A DNA stretch of 64,000 nt from Hondaea fermentalgiana (GCA_014084085.1 NPFB01000009.1:334674-398673); one strand, 5' to 3'; shown: positions 41,766 to 52,123, counted from the stretch's first letter. Translations and numbers: made by a program. Notes: generated from the letters alone by a model not told the origin.

Positions 41766-42082
41766 TCAAAAACGGGACATCTTATTGATCAGAGACATCA
41801 TTGCTTTTTCAATTTTTTTAAAGACAGGGACGTAGGAAGAAATGGAAGTTCTCGTCGGCGCAATGCGCGGATTGACTTTTCAGCGATCTGCAAATTGCGA
41901 CCGCGAATCACGATCTTCGCAGCTCACTCGGTCTCGCGCTCGTTTGAAATAAAAAAGGCCTAGCTGCTGAGTGGGAGCAAGCGATCATCGAAAAATCCTG
42001 GGGAGAGGGAGTAGTCTCGAGAGAGACTGATCAAACAGGTCTCATTGCGGGTGGACTCTTGGCATGAAGGTGAGTACTTTCT
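41766..42082. other. Convergent 3' spacer
   Basis: Separates the 3' ends of the ABC gene and the small coiled-coil gene. AATAAA at 41948-41953 could be the ABC poly(A) signal. Nothing else seen. Confidence 0.5.
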
Positions 42083-42443
42083 TCACTCGTCAGAACTGTC
42101 TTGCATCATTGCGCGTCGCATGTTTGTTACCTGGTCCAGGAAAGCGTCGAGTCGCGCTAGTTCTGGACAGAGAGCTTGCGCGGCAGCGATATCTCGCTCC
42201 GCATTGCCCACGTCCTGAACGATGCGCTCCAACAAGGGGCCCAACTGCGATTGAACCTGGGATTGAATCTCAAGAAGGTGTGTGTTTACCATGGCCTAAT
42301 GAGAATCCTCACGCCATACATAGATGTTAGTCCCAACCATCATCTCGATACAATATTTTTCAAATTTTGAACAGACTCACCTCGACCTGAGGCACGAGAT
42401 CTGCACAGGCGCGGGCGCACGACCTTGCATCCGCACTAACCAT
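42083..42443 (-). CDS. Small coiled-coil protein, two exons
   Basis: Exon 1 runs 42443-42381 and exon 2 42295-42083, giving 91 residues. Exon 1 encodes MVSADARSCARACADLVPQVE; exon 2 continues AMVNTHLLEIQSQVQS and ends MRRAMMQDSSDE. The product is almost all amphipathic helix with heptad-like leucine, isoleucine and valine spacing (VQSQLGPLLERIVQDVGNAE, then LARLDAFLDQVTNM). Size and pattern resemble small coiled-coil subunits of complexes such as BLOC-1 or BORC, and the ELARLDAFLDQV stretch recalls the RLEAFV helix of BLOC1S4. This is only a resemblance; I cannot name it. The start is the first ATG upstream of the donor that gives a compact protein; the frame remains open further upstream with other ATGs, so the N-terminus may be longer. 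It is too short and split to stand out as a single open frame. Confidence 0.6.
42296..42380 (-). other. Intron of the small coiled-coil gene
   Basis: 85 bp, donor GTGAGT and acceptor CATTAG on the minus strand, phase 0. Removing it joins two helix-forming frames without a stop. Confidence 0.65.
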
Positions 42444-43439
42444 GATGGAGTCGCTGGCAAACACCTCGTGCCTTTGTTCGCCTCTGTCACCACTTCCGAT
42501 CACCCTGGCCTCAGTGCGCCGCATCTCGCGCGCAGACGCTCCGCGACGTCCGTGGTTCTCTTTGAAACCTGCTTCGCCCTCTTTCCTGCTCCTGTTCATC
42601 TGTTTCTTTTCTGGCACGAAAAATCTTCTTCGCTTCAAGGGGGGCGATACCTGGATCCAGAGGCTTTCCGCGTCCACGCTCCCGACGCGACGATGGCGCT
42701 CTCCAAAGAATCAATGCAACTCGCAAGCCGCAGGTCGCTCGCTAGGAAAATGCGGCGATCCCTTGAGAACCCCAAGCGAGCTGCGGTTTCTCCTAGCCTG
42801 CCCCCTTGTCCTCTTGTTGCCGCCGAAGCAAAGAGGGGGGTTAGCTTCCCCCAAAATTTGCAGGTTTTTCGGGAGCTTTCAAGGCACCCAAAAAATTGGG
42901 TGCGCGTCGCGCATGCACGTGCCGCGCACTCAAACCCGACTTGCTGCAGGCCTGGCGAGGCGCGGTGCAGCGCCTTGGCGAGGCGAAACGAGAGGGAGCG
43001 CGAACGGCGAGTAGAGGTTCCCGTGGTCTGCGCGCGCGCGCCCCCTCGCCCGAAAGTCCAGTCAGTCGGTCGGTCTTTGTCTGTTTTAATTTGCTCACTC
43101 ATCGTTGCGGAGGACGTCGGAGGCGCGTGCAGCTCAAGGCGTGCTCGAGGTACGCCCGCGAGGAGCGGCCGCGCGTGAGAGTTCGAAAACAAGGGCGGCG
43201 AGGGAAGAGGGAAACATCTGCGACGCGCGCCGGGGCCCCGGAGCTCGCGCTTGCAGGCCCGCTCGCTTGCTCGCCGCCAGCCCCACGACTCGGGCTTGAC
43301 GTCACTTGCGCCCCCCCACGACGCGCGCCAGGACCACAACCCCTTCTCTCTCTCTATCTATCTATCCATCTCTCTCTACCTTCTGTTCGCTTTGCGAACC
43401 GCACCTAGGCGGCACACGCGTGAAGAGGGTTCATAAGAA
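42444..43439. other. Divergent promoter region, small coiled-coil gene and ankyrin gene
   Basis: About 1 kb. No supported gene. A CT-rich tract with TCTATCTATCTATC at about 43341-43380 lies just upstream of the ankyrin start and could be a pyrimidine-rich promoter or 5' UTR element. Confidence 0.45.
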
Positions 43440-45350
43440 ATGGAGCGCGCGAGAGGCCGCATCCTCTCGCGAAAGCGAGATGCCGCGACTCTCGAAGAGA
43501 TGATCGATGCTGGAGACGAGTTATCTCTGATTGCAGCCCTCGAGACGAATGTCACTGGCGTGCAGTCACGCGTCGGCAACAATGAAGAGACGCTGCTCAT
43601 TGCAGCGGCGCGTCTCAACAAGCTCACCATCTGCAACACCCTCATTGGCCTCGGCGTAGAGGTCGATGCACTTGACAAAGGCAATAACACAGCGCTCACG
43701 ATCGCCATCACGCATCGTCATTTGTCAGTCGCACGCGCCTTAGTTGTGACGCACGGCGCCGACATCGATCTGCAGGGCAAGTTTGAAATGACGCCGCTCA
43801 TGCTGGCATGTCGCGAGAGCCTCCATGATCTTGCCATGCTTCTGATTGAACGAGGCGCGAACCTCAACAGCCAAAATCAATTCGGCTGGACGGCGTGCAT
43901 GTTTGCAGCGCGATACCACCAAAACGACAATACGTTGCGCGCCATGATTAACAATGGTGCCGACTTGAATCCGATCAATGATGATCGCTGGAGCCTGCTC
44001 ATGTTTTGCCTTCGTCACGATCAGCACAACATTGTTCCACTTCTGATTGAGCGGGGCGTCAATCTCTCTGGCGTCAACCAAGACAAATGGAACCCGCTGC
44101 ACCTTGCGCTACGCTACGCGCAACAGGACACAGCCTTGCTCATTCTCAATTCTCTTGTGAGGAGCGGTGTGACAGATTTCAATCACAAAAACTGCGACGA
44201 CTGGACCGCGCTTTCGTTCTCCATCCGCTATGGCCACACGGCGGTCTCGACGCAGCTCATCGGGCTTGGCTGCGACCTTGAGTCTGCTAATGTGGACGCT
44301 TGGCGACCCATCCATTTCGCAACGCGCTATGACCAGCCCGAGATCGCCAATTTGCTCCTCGATCACAAAGTTGCAGTCAACGTGAAGAATCAAGATGGCT
44401 GGACCCCTCTCATTATTGCTTGCCGCAATGGCCAGACATCGATTGCCAAACGCATCATTCTCGAGGGCGGAGATGTCGACCTGCAAAACAGCAACGGCTG
44501 GACCGCCCTCATGATGGCGAGCCGCAACCAAGAGTCGGAAATTGCCCATCTCATTGTTGCTCAGCCCCACGCCAACCTCGATGTGCAAGAAGAGGATGGC
44601 TGGACCGCGCTACACTTTGCGTGCGCCTATGCCCAGTCTGCCCTTGCAATTGCGCTCCTCGAGGCTGGCGCCAACGTGCACCTCCTTACAAGCGACAGCT
44701 GGACGCCTCTCATGCTGGCATGCCAAGGTCCCATTGAAGATGACAATTCTCTCGAGGGCCTGCACGAGTGCATTTTTGCCTGCTACGAATATGGTGCTGA
44801 TCTCGGGCATACCACGACGGGGCAAAATCGGCTCTCCGCTCTGTCGCTGGCTGAAAAGTACAGTCAAGAGAAAACTGCCAGCTTCGTCCGATTCGCTTTG
44901 GAGTCCAATGTGAAGAGTATCATCATTGACAAGCTCGGGCTCTCGCGAAAATTCATCGTGGCATTCTTCAAGGCTGACATTCTTTCGCTTGAATCTTGCC
45001 TCGCTAAGTCTGACGAGGTACTTCAAGCCCTCGGCATGCCGTCCACGCATTTGGCGCATTTTCGCCAGCTTGCCGAGGAGGCTGAAATGCAGCGTCACCT
45101 GGAGTCCAATCCCGAAACTGCCTCGGATGCTCTTTCTGGCGCTGTCAAGCGTCTCAGCCAGCGCCTCAGCCAGCGCCTCAGTTTGGCACGCTCTGAGGGT
45201 CATCGTTCTCATTCAGGGAGTCAGCGCCGAAGCTCGCGTCTCAGTCAGCGTCTTAGCCAGCGTTTAAGCGGTCGAAGGGCATCTGGCGCACCAGTTGCTG
45301 TGGTTGCCCATCTCGATGAGGAGGAGAGGGCCAACGCAACGGTGTCCTGA
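43440..45350 (+). CDS. Ankyrin-repeat protein with Arg-Leu-Ser-Gln tail repeats
   Basis: A 636-residue protein, ATG at 43440. Residues about 45-470 form roughly a dozen ankyrin repeats, visible as recurring G/D-W-T-P/A-L, A-x-R-x-x-x, LL-x-x-G-A-N/D elements (for example DGWTPLIIACRNGQTSIA and NGWTALMMASRNQESEIA). The aromatic W in place of the usual H/R at each repeat start is shared by most repeats, so they probably arose by internal duplication. A helical block at about 485-560 (LGLSRKFIVAFFKADIL and ALGMPSTHLAHFRQL) resembles a SAM-like domain weakly. The tail holds RLSQ repeats in two clusters (RLSQRLSQRLS, then again) with an RS-rich spacer, giving many RxS sites for basophilic kinases. 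It is a protein-protein scaffold of unknown partners. Confidence 0.85.
   Translation: MERARGRILSRKRDAATLEEMIDAGDELSLIAALETNVTGVQSRVGNNEETLLIAAARLNKLTICNTLIGLGVEVDALDKGNNTALTIAITHRHLSVARALVVTHGADIDLQGKFEMTPLMLACRESLHDLAMLLIERGANLNSQNQFGWTACMFAARYHQNDNTLRAMINNGADLNPINDDRWSLLMFCLRHDQHNIVPLLIERGVNLSGVNQDKWNPLHLALRYAQQDTALLILNSLVRSGVTDFNHKNCDDWTALSFSIRYGHTAVSTQLIGLGCDLESANVDAWRPIHFATRYDQPEIANLLLDHKVAVNVKNQDGWTPLIIACRNGQTSIAKRIILEGGDVDLQNSNGWTALMMASRNQESEIAHLIVAQPHANLDVQEEDGWTALHFACAYAQSALAIALLEAGANVHLLTSDSWTPLMLACQGPIEDDNSLEGLHECIFACYEYGADLGHTTTGQNRLSALSLAEKYSQEKTASFVRFALESNVKSIIIDKLGLSRKFIVAFFKADILSLESCLAKSDEVLQALGMPSTHLAHFRQLAEEAEMQRHLESNPETASDALSGAVKRLSQRLSQRLSLARSEGHRSHSGSQRRSSRLSQRLSQRLSGRRASGAPVAVVAHLDEEERANATVS
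45149..45270 (+). repeat. CDS-internal CGYCTCAGCCAG repeats encoding RLSQ
   Basis: Twelve-base units encode RLSQ, about three at 45149-45185 and three more at 45238-45270, separated by a Ser/Arg/His-rich spacer. Confidence 0.8.
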
Positions 45351-46053
45351 TAGACTGAACTGGACTGAAGATCAAGAGCGGCAAAGCCACATACGCATTG
45401 CTTGGGTTTGCAGTTGCTTGCGTCCATGCGCGGCCAGTTATCGGTGTCCATCGCCACATTCCAATTCCACTCGTCCCTCTCGTTTTACTTTCTCCTTTCC
45501 TCTCTTTCTTGACCTTTTCGGGAAACATTCATGTCTCCAATACCTATTGATCATACGTACTAACAATCATGGCAAGCCCGGCCCGGGCGGGGCTCCGAGT
45601 CTTGAACCTACAGGTTTCGCCAAAACACTTTTTGTTTAAAATCAAAAACAGATGCCTATTTTCTCTTCTCCTCTCTTTCTTCTCCTTTTGTTTATTTTTT
45701 TCTGTCTCACAATCGCATTCGTATTCGCGCCGAGCTTTCGAAGAATTTCAAAGGCCAAAATTACGAAATGAATAGATCCGTTTTAACTTTCGGGTTGCGC
45801 ACGTGCGTGTGACCAAAGTTAGTAGGAGAAGAAAATGAATGAAAAGGAAAGCGAATCCGCCGAAAGGTGGTGGCGGTGGTAGTTGTAGCGATAGTGATAG
45901 TGGTGGTGGTGGACACACAGATTCTCGTAAGCAGCGTCAACAGCCAATCTCTTTTGCGCGCGCCTGCTTTCAAGCCACGACTGACAACCGCGCGCGCGTA
46001 CGAGAGCAAGCGCTCGCCTGCCAAGGAGAAGGTGTGAAACTCCGCTCTCGAAA
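45351..46053. other. Spacer between two plus-strand genes
   Basis: Ankyrin gene 3' UTR followed by the promoter of the SAM/EF-hand gene. T-rich stretches at about 45480-45520 and 45655-45715, and a GGT/AGT repeat at about 45865-45915. No gene seen. Confidence 0.5.
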
Positions 46054-49000
46054 ATGTCCAGATTGGCCTCACAGTATCCATGCCATTGTCATGAACGCGC
46101 AGAGAGCTGCGCCTGCGTTCCTGGACGCACGCCTATGATGAGTCGAGCTTCACAATCGAATGCGACGGACCTCTGCGTGAATGGACAACATCTTGAAGGC
46201 CGATCTTTTGCCACCGCCAAAGCATCGAAGCCTCCACAAGGCCAGCGTCGTGCATTATTGCACGATCAGTTGCAAATTGCTGCAGAATATTGGCATCGCA
46301 CAGAAAACTTTGAAACGCATTGGGCAACCCAATGGAGCAGCGAAGACGTGTCTCGATTTATATCTCTTATTACTGGGTCCTATCCTGATGCACTCCAGCT
46401 CAATGGCAAACAGCTTTTGCGCCTCGCAATTGCCACGCACGCGCGCCATGCACGCGTTGACAATGAAGACATTGCCAATGAGTTCTATGAGCTGGTCATC
46501 TCGACGATACATCGCAAGAGAATCGTTCGCCTCTTCTTGCAAAAAAATCCGCCCGAGAATGCGAATACAGTAAAGGCTCGTGGAGATGCGACCTCTAAAG
46601 GTACGAGCATCGATCAGGGACGAAGCCATGCTCCCACTCCTCGCAGCTTTGCAGTTGCACTCCCATCTGCACGACTCAGCGCAGCCAGTGAAGAAAGAGA
46701 TCGCATCGAAGCACTTCAGAGCCACGGTGATCGTCCAGTTTTGACCGTAAGTGGGCAAGCTCGACGTGCCGGTGGCGCTTGTCATCGTCTAGAAGTCAAA
46801 TTGTCTGTGGCTTCCTTCTTGCTCGAACAGCTGAAAACGCCAGAAGGAGAACCCCTTGCGGTCCCGCAAGCTTTGGCCAAAAAGGCGCATCACGGCCTTC
46901 ACGCAGGCATCAATCTCGAGGTCTGCATTCATTTTCAAGGAGGAACTTGGAGGGCTAATCCTCAACGGCAGTCAATATGCTGGCTCCGTCAGCAGCATGA
47001 TCTTAGCTTTGACCTTGAAGGGGAAAGTGACGCCAAGCTCAAAAATGATTCGCGCTCGGCCTCGCCGCCGGGCTCATGTGCTCAGGGCCATGTTGAAGTC
47101 TGGGCTGGGCCGATACTTCTCGCACGCGTATTGATCCAGCTCCCTAATGATGCCACAACCCAGGTCGCATCGTCGACAAGTTCGTTCGCGCATTCCGAAT
47201 ATGTGCTACTTGCTGAAACGGCTTTCCACCAGCGAGTTGCTCTCGTTTGCGGATCGCGCGAACTTGCCTTTCGAAATGCGATTGCCCGCATCGAGACAAG
47301 TCTGCGTGGTTGCACGATCGTGACGCACGTCATCAAAGACGAGGTTGATCTTCATGCCTTATGGGGAAGTGATGAAGAACGAGCGAGCGGTCTTGTGCAA
47401 GTTTCGTTATCTCGAGCATCATTGTCGAGTAAAGCTGTTCTTCAAGCAGCGGAAACACTTCTTCGTCTGGTTGAAGCCGCCGATGGGACGGACGAGATCA
47501 CACCAAGCATAGTTGTGCACACATGGGCTCATCCGCGTCCGGACGTAGAGTCGAATCCGATCATGGCGCGACTTCTTGGACAGATTGGAAAGACTGCGTG
47601 CTCTTTCCACCGCGTCGACTCACTTTTGGACACCTCGTCTCAGTCATCCTCTGTATTGTCGAGAGATGCCACCGATAATCAAGAGCACGGATTTTATCCT
47701 CATGCCCCCGCCAAGTTGCAACGGCTGGCTCCGGGTACGCCCGTGGACTTTCAAGTCCCGGGTTCATCGTCAGAATCCAAGTGGAAGCAAGCGAAAATCG
47801 TCAGCGTGAGCCCGCACGACGGAAAGTTCACCATCGCACCGAACAACGGTGGCAAAGTCGTGCATGGTGTGCTTGAACATCAAGTGCGAATCTCGAGCTT
47901 TGGAAAGGCCCCTTCAACCTCGCATCGTCATCATCCGGGATCACAGTCCAAAAGGCTCGCAAAACGCTCACGAAAACGCCGCGACATCTTTGCATCTCTC
48001 TGCGTTGGCGATCGCATCTTCGCGCGTCCACACTCCGGCCTGGGACAGGGTGACTACCAGCCTGGTGTCATTGTTGCGCTGCACAAATCATCATTCACTG
48101 CCGATGTAGCCTTCGACAGCGGTCGAGCGGTCGCTCATATGGACATCCGGGACGTGAGACCGCACCCATCTCAGCAGCATGCTGCGCAGGACCATCGGCA
48201 GCAGGAATCGCCTCGAGCGTCTGGAGAAACTGAAAGCAAATCCGGGAACGTGCATACTCGCGCATCGACGGGAGCCATGCCACATGGGACTCCCGTGCAA
48301 ATTATTAAGAGCACAGAAAGCGCAGCAGTCGGTATTACTGGTCGTGTTCGTCGGGCACTTGAATTTGGACTGCGCTATGATGTCATGCTGAGCAACGGAG
48401 ACACGATGCACAATGTTCCGGTGGGTCTCCTCCGACGTCTTGACGCAGAACGCGATGCAAGTTCTGACGCAAGTCAGAACAGCAACGTAATAGGCTCTCA
48501 TTCCTATGTCGACGCTATATGCGATAGGTACAAACAGGTTCTTCGCGACGCGGCACAGTCTCGACCGGATGGAAAAGAGCTCCGCATCCAGTTTGATCGT
48601 CTTGACAAAAATCGCACGGGTCAGCTTGAAGCAAGTGATTTTCTCGAGGCGCTTCACGACCTTGGCTTCAAGCCGAGCGAAAACGAAGTGCTCGAATTCA
48701 TTGATCGCATGAGCGAACGCCGTGACGGTTTTGTCACATATGAGGACTTTGTTCGCTTCGCGCTGCCGCACGGCATACAGATCGGCCAACGGCAGCTCAA
48801 GCGTCCGCTCGCATTTTACAAAGCTTCGTTGGAATCTGCGGGGGTGCTCCGTATCTTGGAGAGCGCCTTGGAAACTCGTCTTGGGGAGCTGTGGGAGCGC
48901 CTTGCCGACTTGGATACCATGTCCCTTGGCATCTTGCAAGAGGACGTCTTCACGCGGTGCCTGACGCGTTTGGGTGCTCGTGCGAGTGCAGATCAGTACT

Positions 49001-52000
49001 CTGCGCTGACGCGAACATTTGCAGACAGCGACGGCAAGGTGGACTATCGCGAGTTTGCTGTCGTCGTTGAGGTTCTTCTTGTTCAGAAGATTACAAACGC
49101 TTCTGTTCAGTTGACCACTCAAGTCCAGAGCACTCGGCGAAACAGCGCGCACGATGAGAGGATGGATAAAGATGGACGGCTTCTAGGTCCAATGGAACGC
49201 AAATTGCGAAAGGAAATCGATGCCGCCACACGAATCCAGGCCCTTGCGCGTCGTCGCATTGCGCAGCGCTCAATCGCTATTCAGAAACGTCAACAGCTGC
49301 GCGCAGCGCAAGTTGCTGAGGTTTGGACGGGTTCTGGATGCGAAGGCTCGCACATCGAAGGGCAGGGGGCCCAGCCCGCGAGTGGCAAGACCTTCGAAAG
49401 ACATGCTCAAGTTATCGAGGAATGGCGTAAATTGATGCTTCTCAACACTCGAAACGGTGCCGAGGTTATGACTACCTTTCGTGCCATGGATCGCGACTGC
49501 GACGGTCTCGTTTCCTTAGAGGAGCTCTCCGCCACATTGTGCAAGTACTCGATCGATGCACGACGCGCTGGTATGATTATGCGCGAGATGGATCTCGACA
49601 ACGATGGCGCTGTGGATTTGACAGATTTCAAGATGTTCCTCGCCGGGGTTCGACAGCGCATCGTTGCGCGCGATACAGCCCTTGCCTCGACGCAACCTGC
49701 TATTCATGTTATGATTGACGAGCTTGGGCAGGATTTATGCGCAAAGCTACGTCGCTATTTTGCAGTGCTCAAACGATGTGGAACAGACTTGCTCGAGCTT
49801 CTTTTGTACCGGCCTCGCGGTTTGACCATGACTTCTGTTTTGCGCAAGCAAGGTTTTGTTCTCGAGCGACCCGAGTGGAAGCGTCTCGAAGTTCATTTCG
49901 CGTCCATGGCAGACCACCGTGGCGATCGATCCGTGTGCGAGGACTTTGTACGGCTTTTGGGCATGTCTCTCGAAGAATTTGATCAGCAGCAGTTCTCCAA
50001 GCACGAGCATCATCTCCGGGAGTACCTTCAGAATACCAAAATGGACAGCGATGGCATCTCCGGTCTTGGTCGTCTCTCCCACAAGGTTGTCTCTGCGATC
50101 AAGGATCTTTGCAAGGACGAAAGTCGCGCAGAGTCAAAACATGAGGCGTTGTGGTGGCTGCTCTCGCTGCAAGAGCCTGGTGAGCCGCTTACACTGGACC
50201 GCGTGGACCTTGAGCGATTTTTCCGCGCTCTCAAGCTGCGGCCGACATCCTTTGAGATGGACCATCTTTTCGGGGCGCAAAGTGCAGAGCCCAACGGCAG
50301 CACCATCCAGTGTTCGGAACTTGCCAAACTTTTTGGTATCAGTCCGCGCGTCTACGAATATTTGGAGGAGGATCACATGTACTCACGCTTCTGCCGCTCG
50401 TATGTTATGTCACACCGTGCGCGTCTTCGCGTGGAGGCTGTCGAGGCGATTACGTTCGTGCGGCGCGAAGGCTCAGCGGCCTTTGTTCGCTGGCTACGAG
50501 ACGCGATTGGAGTGAGCGCGTACCGCAAATTTCGCGCCATGGTCATCGCGGCGGTTTCTCGAGGGGTGCGTGTCACAAGCGGCGCATGGTTAAGTGAGCG
50601 CACATCTGCCAAGCTAGGGTTTTCTTCTTCAACGCAACTGGAGCGTGTTCTTCTTGAACTCAATTTCGGGCTCAGTCAGGACGAAATCCGCAACTTGTGT
50701 CGTGCGCTCGTGCAGGCTGCATCTGGCGATGTCGATCTTTTCGCTTTTGCAGACCTTTGCGAAGTCATTTATGCAACTGCAGCACTAGGTGAATCTGGGG
50801 GTTCCGGCAAGGCTGGGGCCATGAGCGACGCCGACGATGAAGCTCGTGAAAAGGCGCGGGAAGAAACGGAACGATACTTGCGCGAGGTGATTCAGGAGTA
50901 TATCCGGACACCAACGGGTCATCGCAATTTGGTGCAGGTGTTTGAGAGTTTCGATACGCAGCGAAATGGAACGCTCGATCAGTCCGAACTGGAGGCCGTC
51001 TTCAAGAGCCTTGGCGTGGATCTCGCCAAGGTTGATACCGGATCGCTGCTCCGGCACTATGATGTGAATCAAGATGGGCAACTGAGTTACCACGAATTCT
51101 TGGAGGCAATCGATGTTCGCGTCCATCCCGTCGCGGAGGAGACGCCAAAGAGGGTAAGGTATGGTCAAGGAAAGACCATCACGAAGGCAACGCAGATTGA
51201 CCTCGACTTGCTTCGCGACAAGCTCGAAAAGTACAACCTTCGTGTAAAACTGTGTAGGGAGGATGTGGATGATGCTTGCGCACGTGTGACCTCTCGGGGC
51301 TTACTCAGTCGACGCGACGTCATGGATGTCCTCGCTGCTCTGGGTCTTGGCCATTGCCTGACAGACAGCGAGGTGTACAGTTTTTCGAGACTGACAAAGC
51401 GCAAGTTTAAAGCCTTTCTACTTGACGTAGTCAAAGGTAGATTTTCACTAGCTCCTCGGGACAATGCCAGGACTCTTGGAACGGTGTCGACTGCAGCAGG
51501 GGAGAAGGGAAGCACATCATCTTCGAATGCTTCTATCACTGCGGACACCAAGGTCGTCTTGAAGATGGCGCCTCATACGGGCAAAATAGGCACTGTTGTT
51601 GGTCCAGGACGCAGTGCTGGCACCTACGAGATTTGCCTTGAGAGCAACGGGCAGGTCGGCAAGATTCTTGATAATGTGCGGCGCTCCCAGCTCCAAGTGG
51701 CTGGCGGGCGTCCCATGATCTGCGAGAATACTGTTGTCATTGATAAGGCAACGCAGCAGCGCGGCATTGTCATTCGCTTTGCACTATCAGATCCCGACCA
51801 TGTGGACGTGCGCTTTCAAAATATGATTCGCAAGCACGTGGCTTCCTCGACCTTGGAGGCGCTTCCAGCCGATGTTTCGGTTGCCAGTCTGTCGCGCGGT
51901 CGACGCGTCTTTGCACGTTCAGATGTCGACGACCAGTACTTTGCAGGCTCGATACTTCGTGTTGATGGACGCAATGGAAGTGCAGATGTTCAATTTGATC

Positions 52001-52068
52001 ACGGTGAACGCGAAACGGGCGTCGCACTGAAGCATATTAAACCAACCTCAGCCAAGACCTCGGCATGA
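46054..52068 (+). CDS. SAM, Tudor-like, EF-hand and IQ-motif multidomain protein
   Basis: A 2004-residue single-exon protein; ATG at 46054 in AAAATGTCC. Domains read in order: a SAM-like helix bundle at about 92-160 (WSSEDVSRFISLI, LNGKQLLRL); a conserved-looking but unassigned region; three Tudor/agenet-like beta barrels at about 558-616, 646-706 and 740-800 (GTPVDFQV..KWKQAKIVSV; VGDRIFARP..YQPGVIVAL; GTPVQIIKS..RYDVMLSNGD); an EF-hand pair at about 839-909 (DRLDKNRTGQLEASDF); a weak EF-hand at about 985-1010 (DSDGKVDYREF); an IQ motif at about 1057-1079 (AATRIQALARRRIAQR); an EF-hand pair at about 1133-1203 (DRDCDGLVSLEEL, DLDNDGAVDLTDF); another pair at about 1626-1686 (DTQRNGTLDQSEL, DVNQDGQLSYHEF); and further Tudor/KOW-like modules at about 1831-2000. 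EF loops with D-x-D/N-x-D-G and a final E/D should bind Ca2+; the IQ motif should bind calmodulin. Overall it looks like a Ca2+-responsive scaffold, perhaps cytoskeletal or flagellar; that role is inference. Confidence 0.85.
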   Translation: MSRLASQYPCHCHERAESCACVPGRTPMMSRASQSNATDLCVNGQHLEGRSFATAKASKPPQGQRRALLHDQLQIAAEYWHRTENFETHWATQWSSEDVSRFISLITGSYPDALQLNGKQLLRLAIATHARHARVDNEDIANEFYELVISTIHRKRIVRLFLQKNPPENANTVKARGDATSKGTSIDQGRSHAPTPRSFAVALPSARLSAASEERDRIEALQSHGDRPVLTVSGQARRAGGACHRLEVKLSVASFLLEQLKTPEGEPLAVPQALAKKAHHGLHAGINLEVCIHFQGGTWRANPQRQSICWLRQQHDLSFDLEGESDAKLKNDSRSASPPGSCAQGHVEVWAGPILLARVLIQLPNDATTQVASSTSSFAHSEYVLLAETAFHQRVALVCGSRELAFRNAIARIETSLRGCTIVTHVIKDEVDLHALWGSDEERASGLVQVSLSRASLSSKAVLQAAETLLRLVEAADGTDEITPSIVVHTWAHPRPDVESNPIMARLLGQIGKTACSFHRVDSLLDTSSQSSSVLSRDATDNQEHGFYPHAPAKLQRLAPGTPVDFQVPGSSSESKWKQAKIVSVSPHDGKFTIAPNNGGKVVHGVLEHQVRISSFGKAPSTSHRHHPGSQSKRLAKRSRKRRDIFASLCVGDRIFARPHSGLGQGDYQPGVIVALHKSSFTADVAFDSGRAVAHMDIRDVRPHPSQQHAAQDHRQQESPRASGETESKSGNVHTRASTGAMPHGTPVQIIKSTESAAVGITGRVRRALEFGLRYDVMLSNGDTMHNVPVGLLRRLDAERDASSDASQNSNVIGSHSYVDAICDRYKQVLRDAAQSRPDGKELRIQFDRLDKNRTGQLEASDFLEALHDLGFKPSENEVLEFIDRMSERRDGFVTYEDFVRFALPHGIQIGQRQLKRPLAFYKASLESAGVLRILESALETRLGELWERLADLDTMSLGILQEDVFTRCLTRLGARASADQYSALTRTFADSDGKVDYREFAVVVEVLLVQKITNASVQLTTQVQSTRRNSAHDERMDKDGRLLGPMERKLRKEIDAATRIQALARRRIAQRSIAIQKRQQLRAAQVAEVWTGSGCEGSHIEGQGAQPASGKTFERHAQVIEEWRKLMLLNTRNGAEVMTTFRAMDRDCDGLVSLEELSATLCKYSIDARRAGMIMREMDLDNDGAVDLTDFKMFLAGVRQRIVARDTALASTQPAIHVMIDELGQDLCAKLRRYFAVLKRCGTDLLELLLYRPRGLTMTSVLRKQGFVLERPEWKRLEVHFASMADHRGDRSVCEDFVRLLGMSLEEFDQQQFSKHEHHLREYLQNTKMDSDGISGLGRLSHKVVSAIKDLCKDESRAESKHEALWWLLSLQEPGEPLTLDRVDLERFFRALKLRPTSFEMDHLFGAQSAEPNGSTIQCSELAKLFGISPRVYEYLEEDHMYSRFCRSYVMSHRARLRVEAVEAITFVRREGSAAFVRWLRDAIGVSAYRKFRAMVIAAVSRGVRVTSGAWLSERTSAKLGFSSSTQLERVLLELNFGLSQDEIRNLCRALVQAASGDVDLFAFADLCEVIYATAALGESGGSGKAGAMSDADDEAREKAREETERYLREVIQEYIRTPTGHRNLVQVFESFDTQRNGTLDQSELEAVFKSLGVDLAKVDTGSLLRHYDVNQDGQLSYHEFLEAIDVRVHPVAEETPKRVRYGQGKTITKATQIDLDLLRDKLEKYNLRVKLCREDVDDACARVTSRGLLSRRDVMDVLAALGLGHCLTDSEVYSFSRLTKRKFKAFLLDVVKGRFSLAPRDNARTLGTVSTAAGEKGSTSSSNASITADTKVVLKMAPHTGKIGTVVGPGRSAGTYEICLESNGQVGKILDNVRRSQLQVAGGRPMICENTVVIDKATQQRGIVIRFALSDPDHVDVRFQNMIRKHVASSTLEALPADVSVASLSRGRRVFARSDVDDQYFAGSILRVDGRNGSADVQFDHGERETGVALKHIKPTSAKTSA

Positions 52069-52117
52069 GAAGCGTTCTTTCTTATGCTCATTGGAGGAAA
52101 AAAAAATAACGAAGAGA

Positions 52118-52123
52118 AATAAA
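52118..52123 (+). other. Putative poly(A) signal in a 65 bp convergent spacer
   Basis: AATAAA 50 bases after the SAM/EF-hand stop. The opposing gene's stop codon is only a further 10 bases away, so the two 3' UTRs must overlap. Confidence 0.5.
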
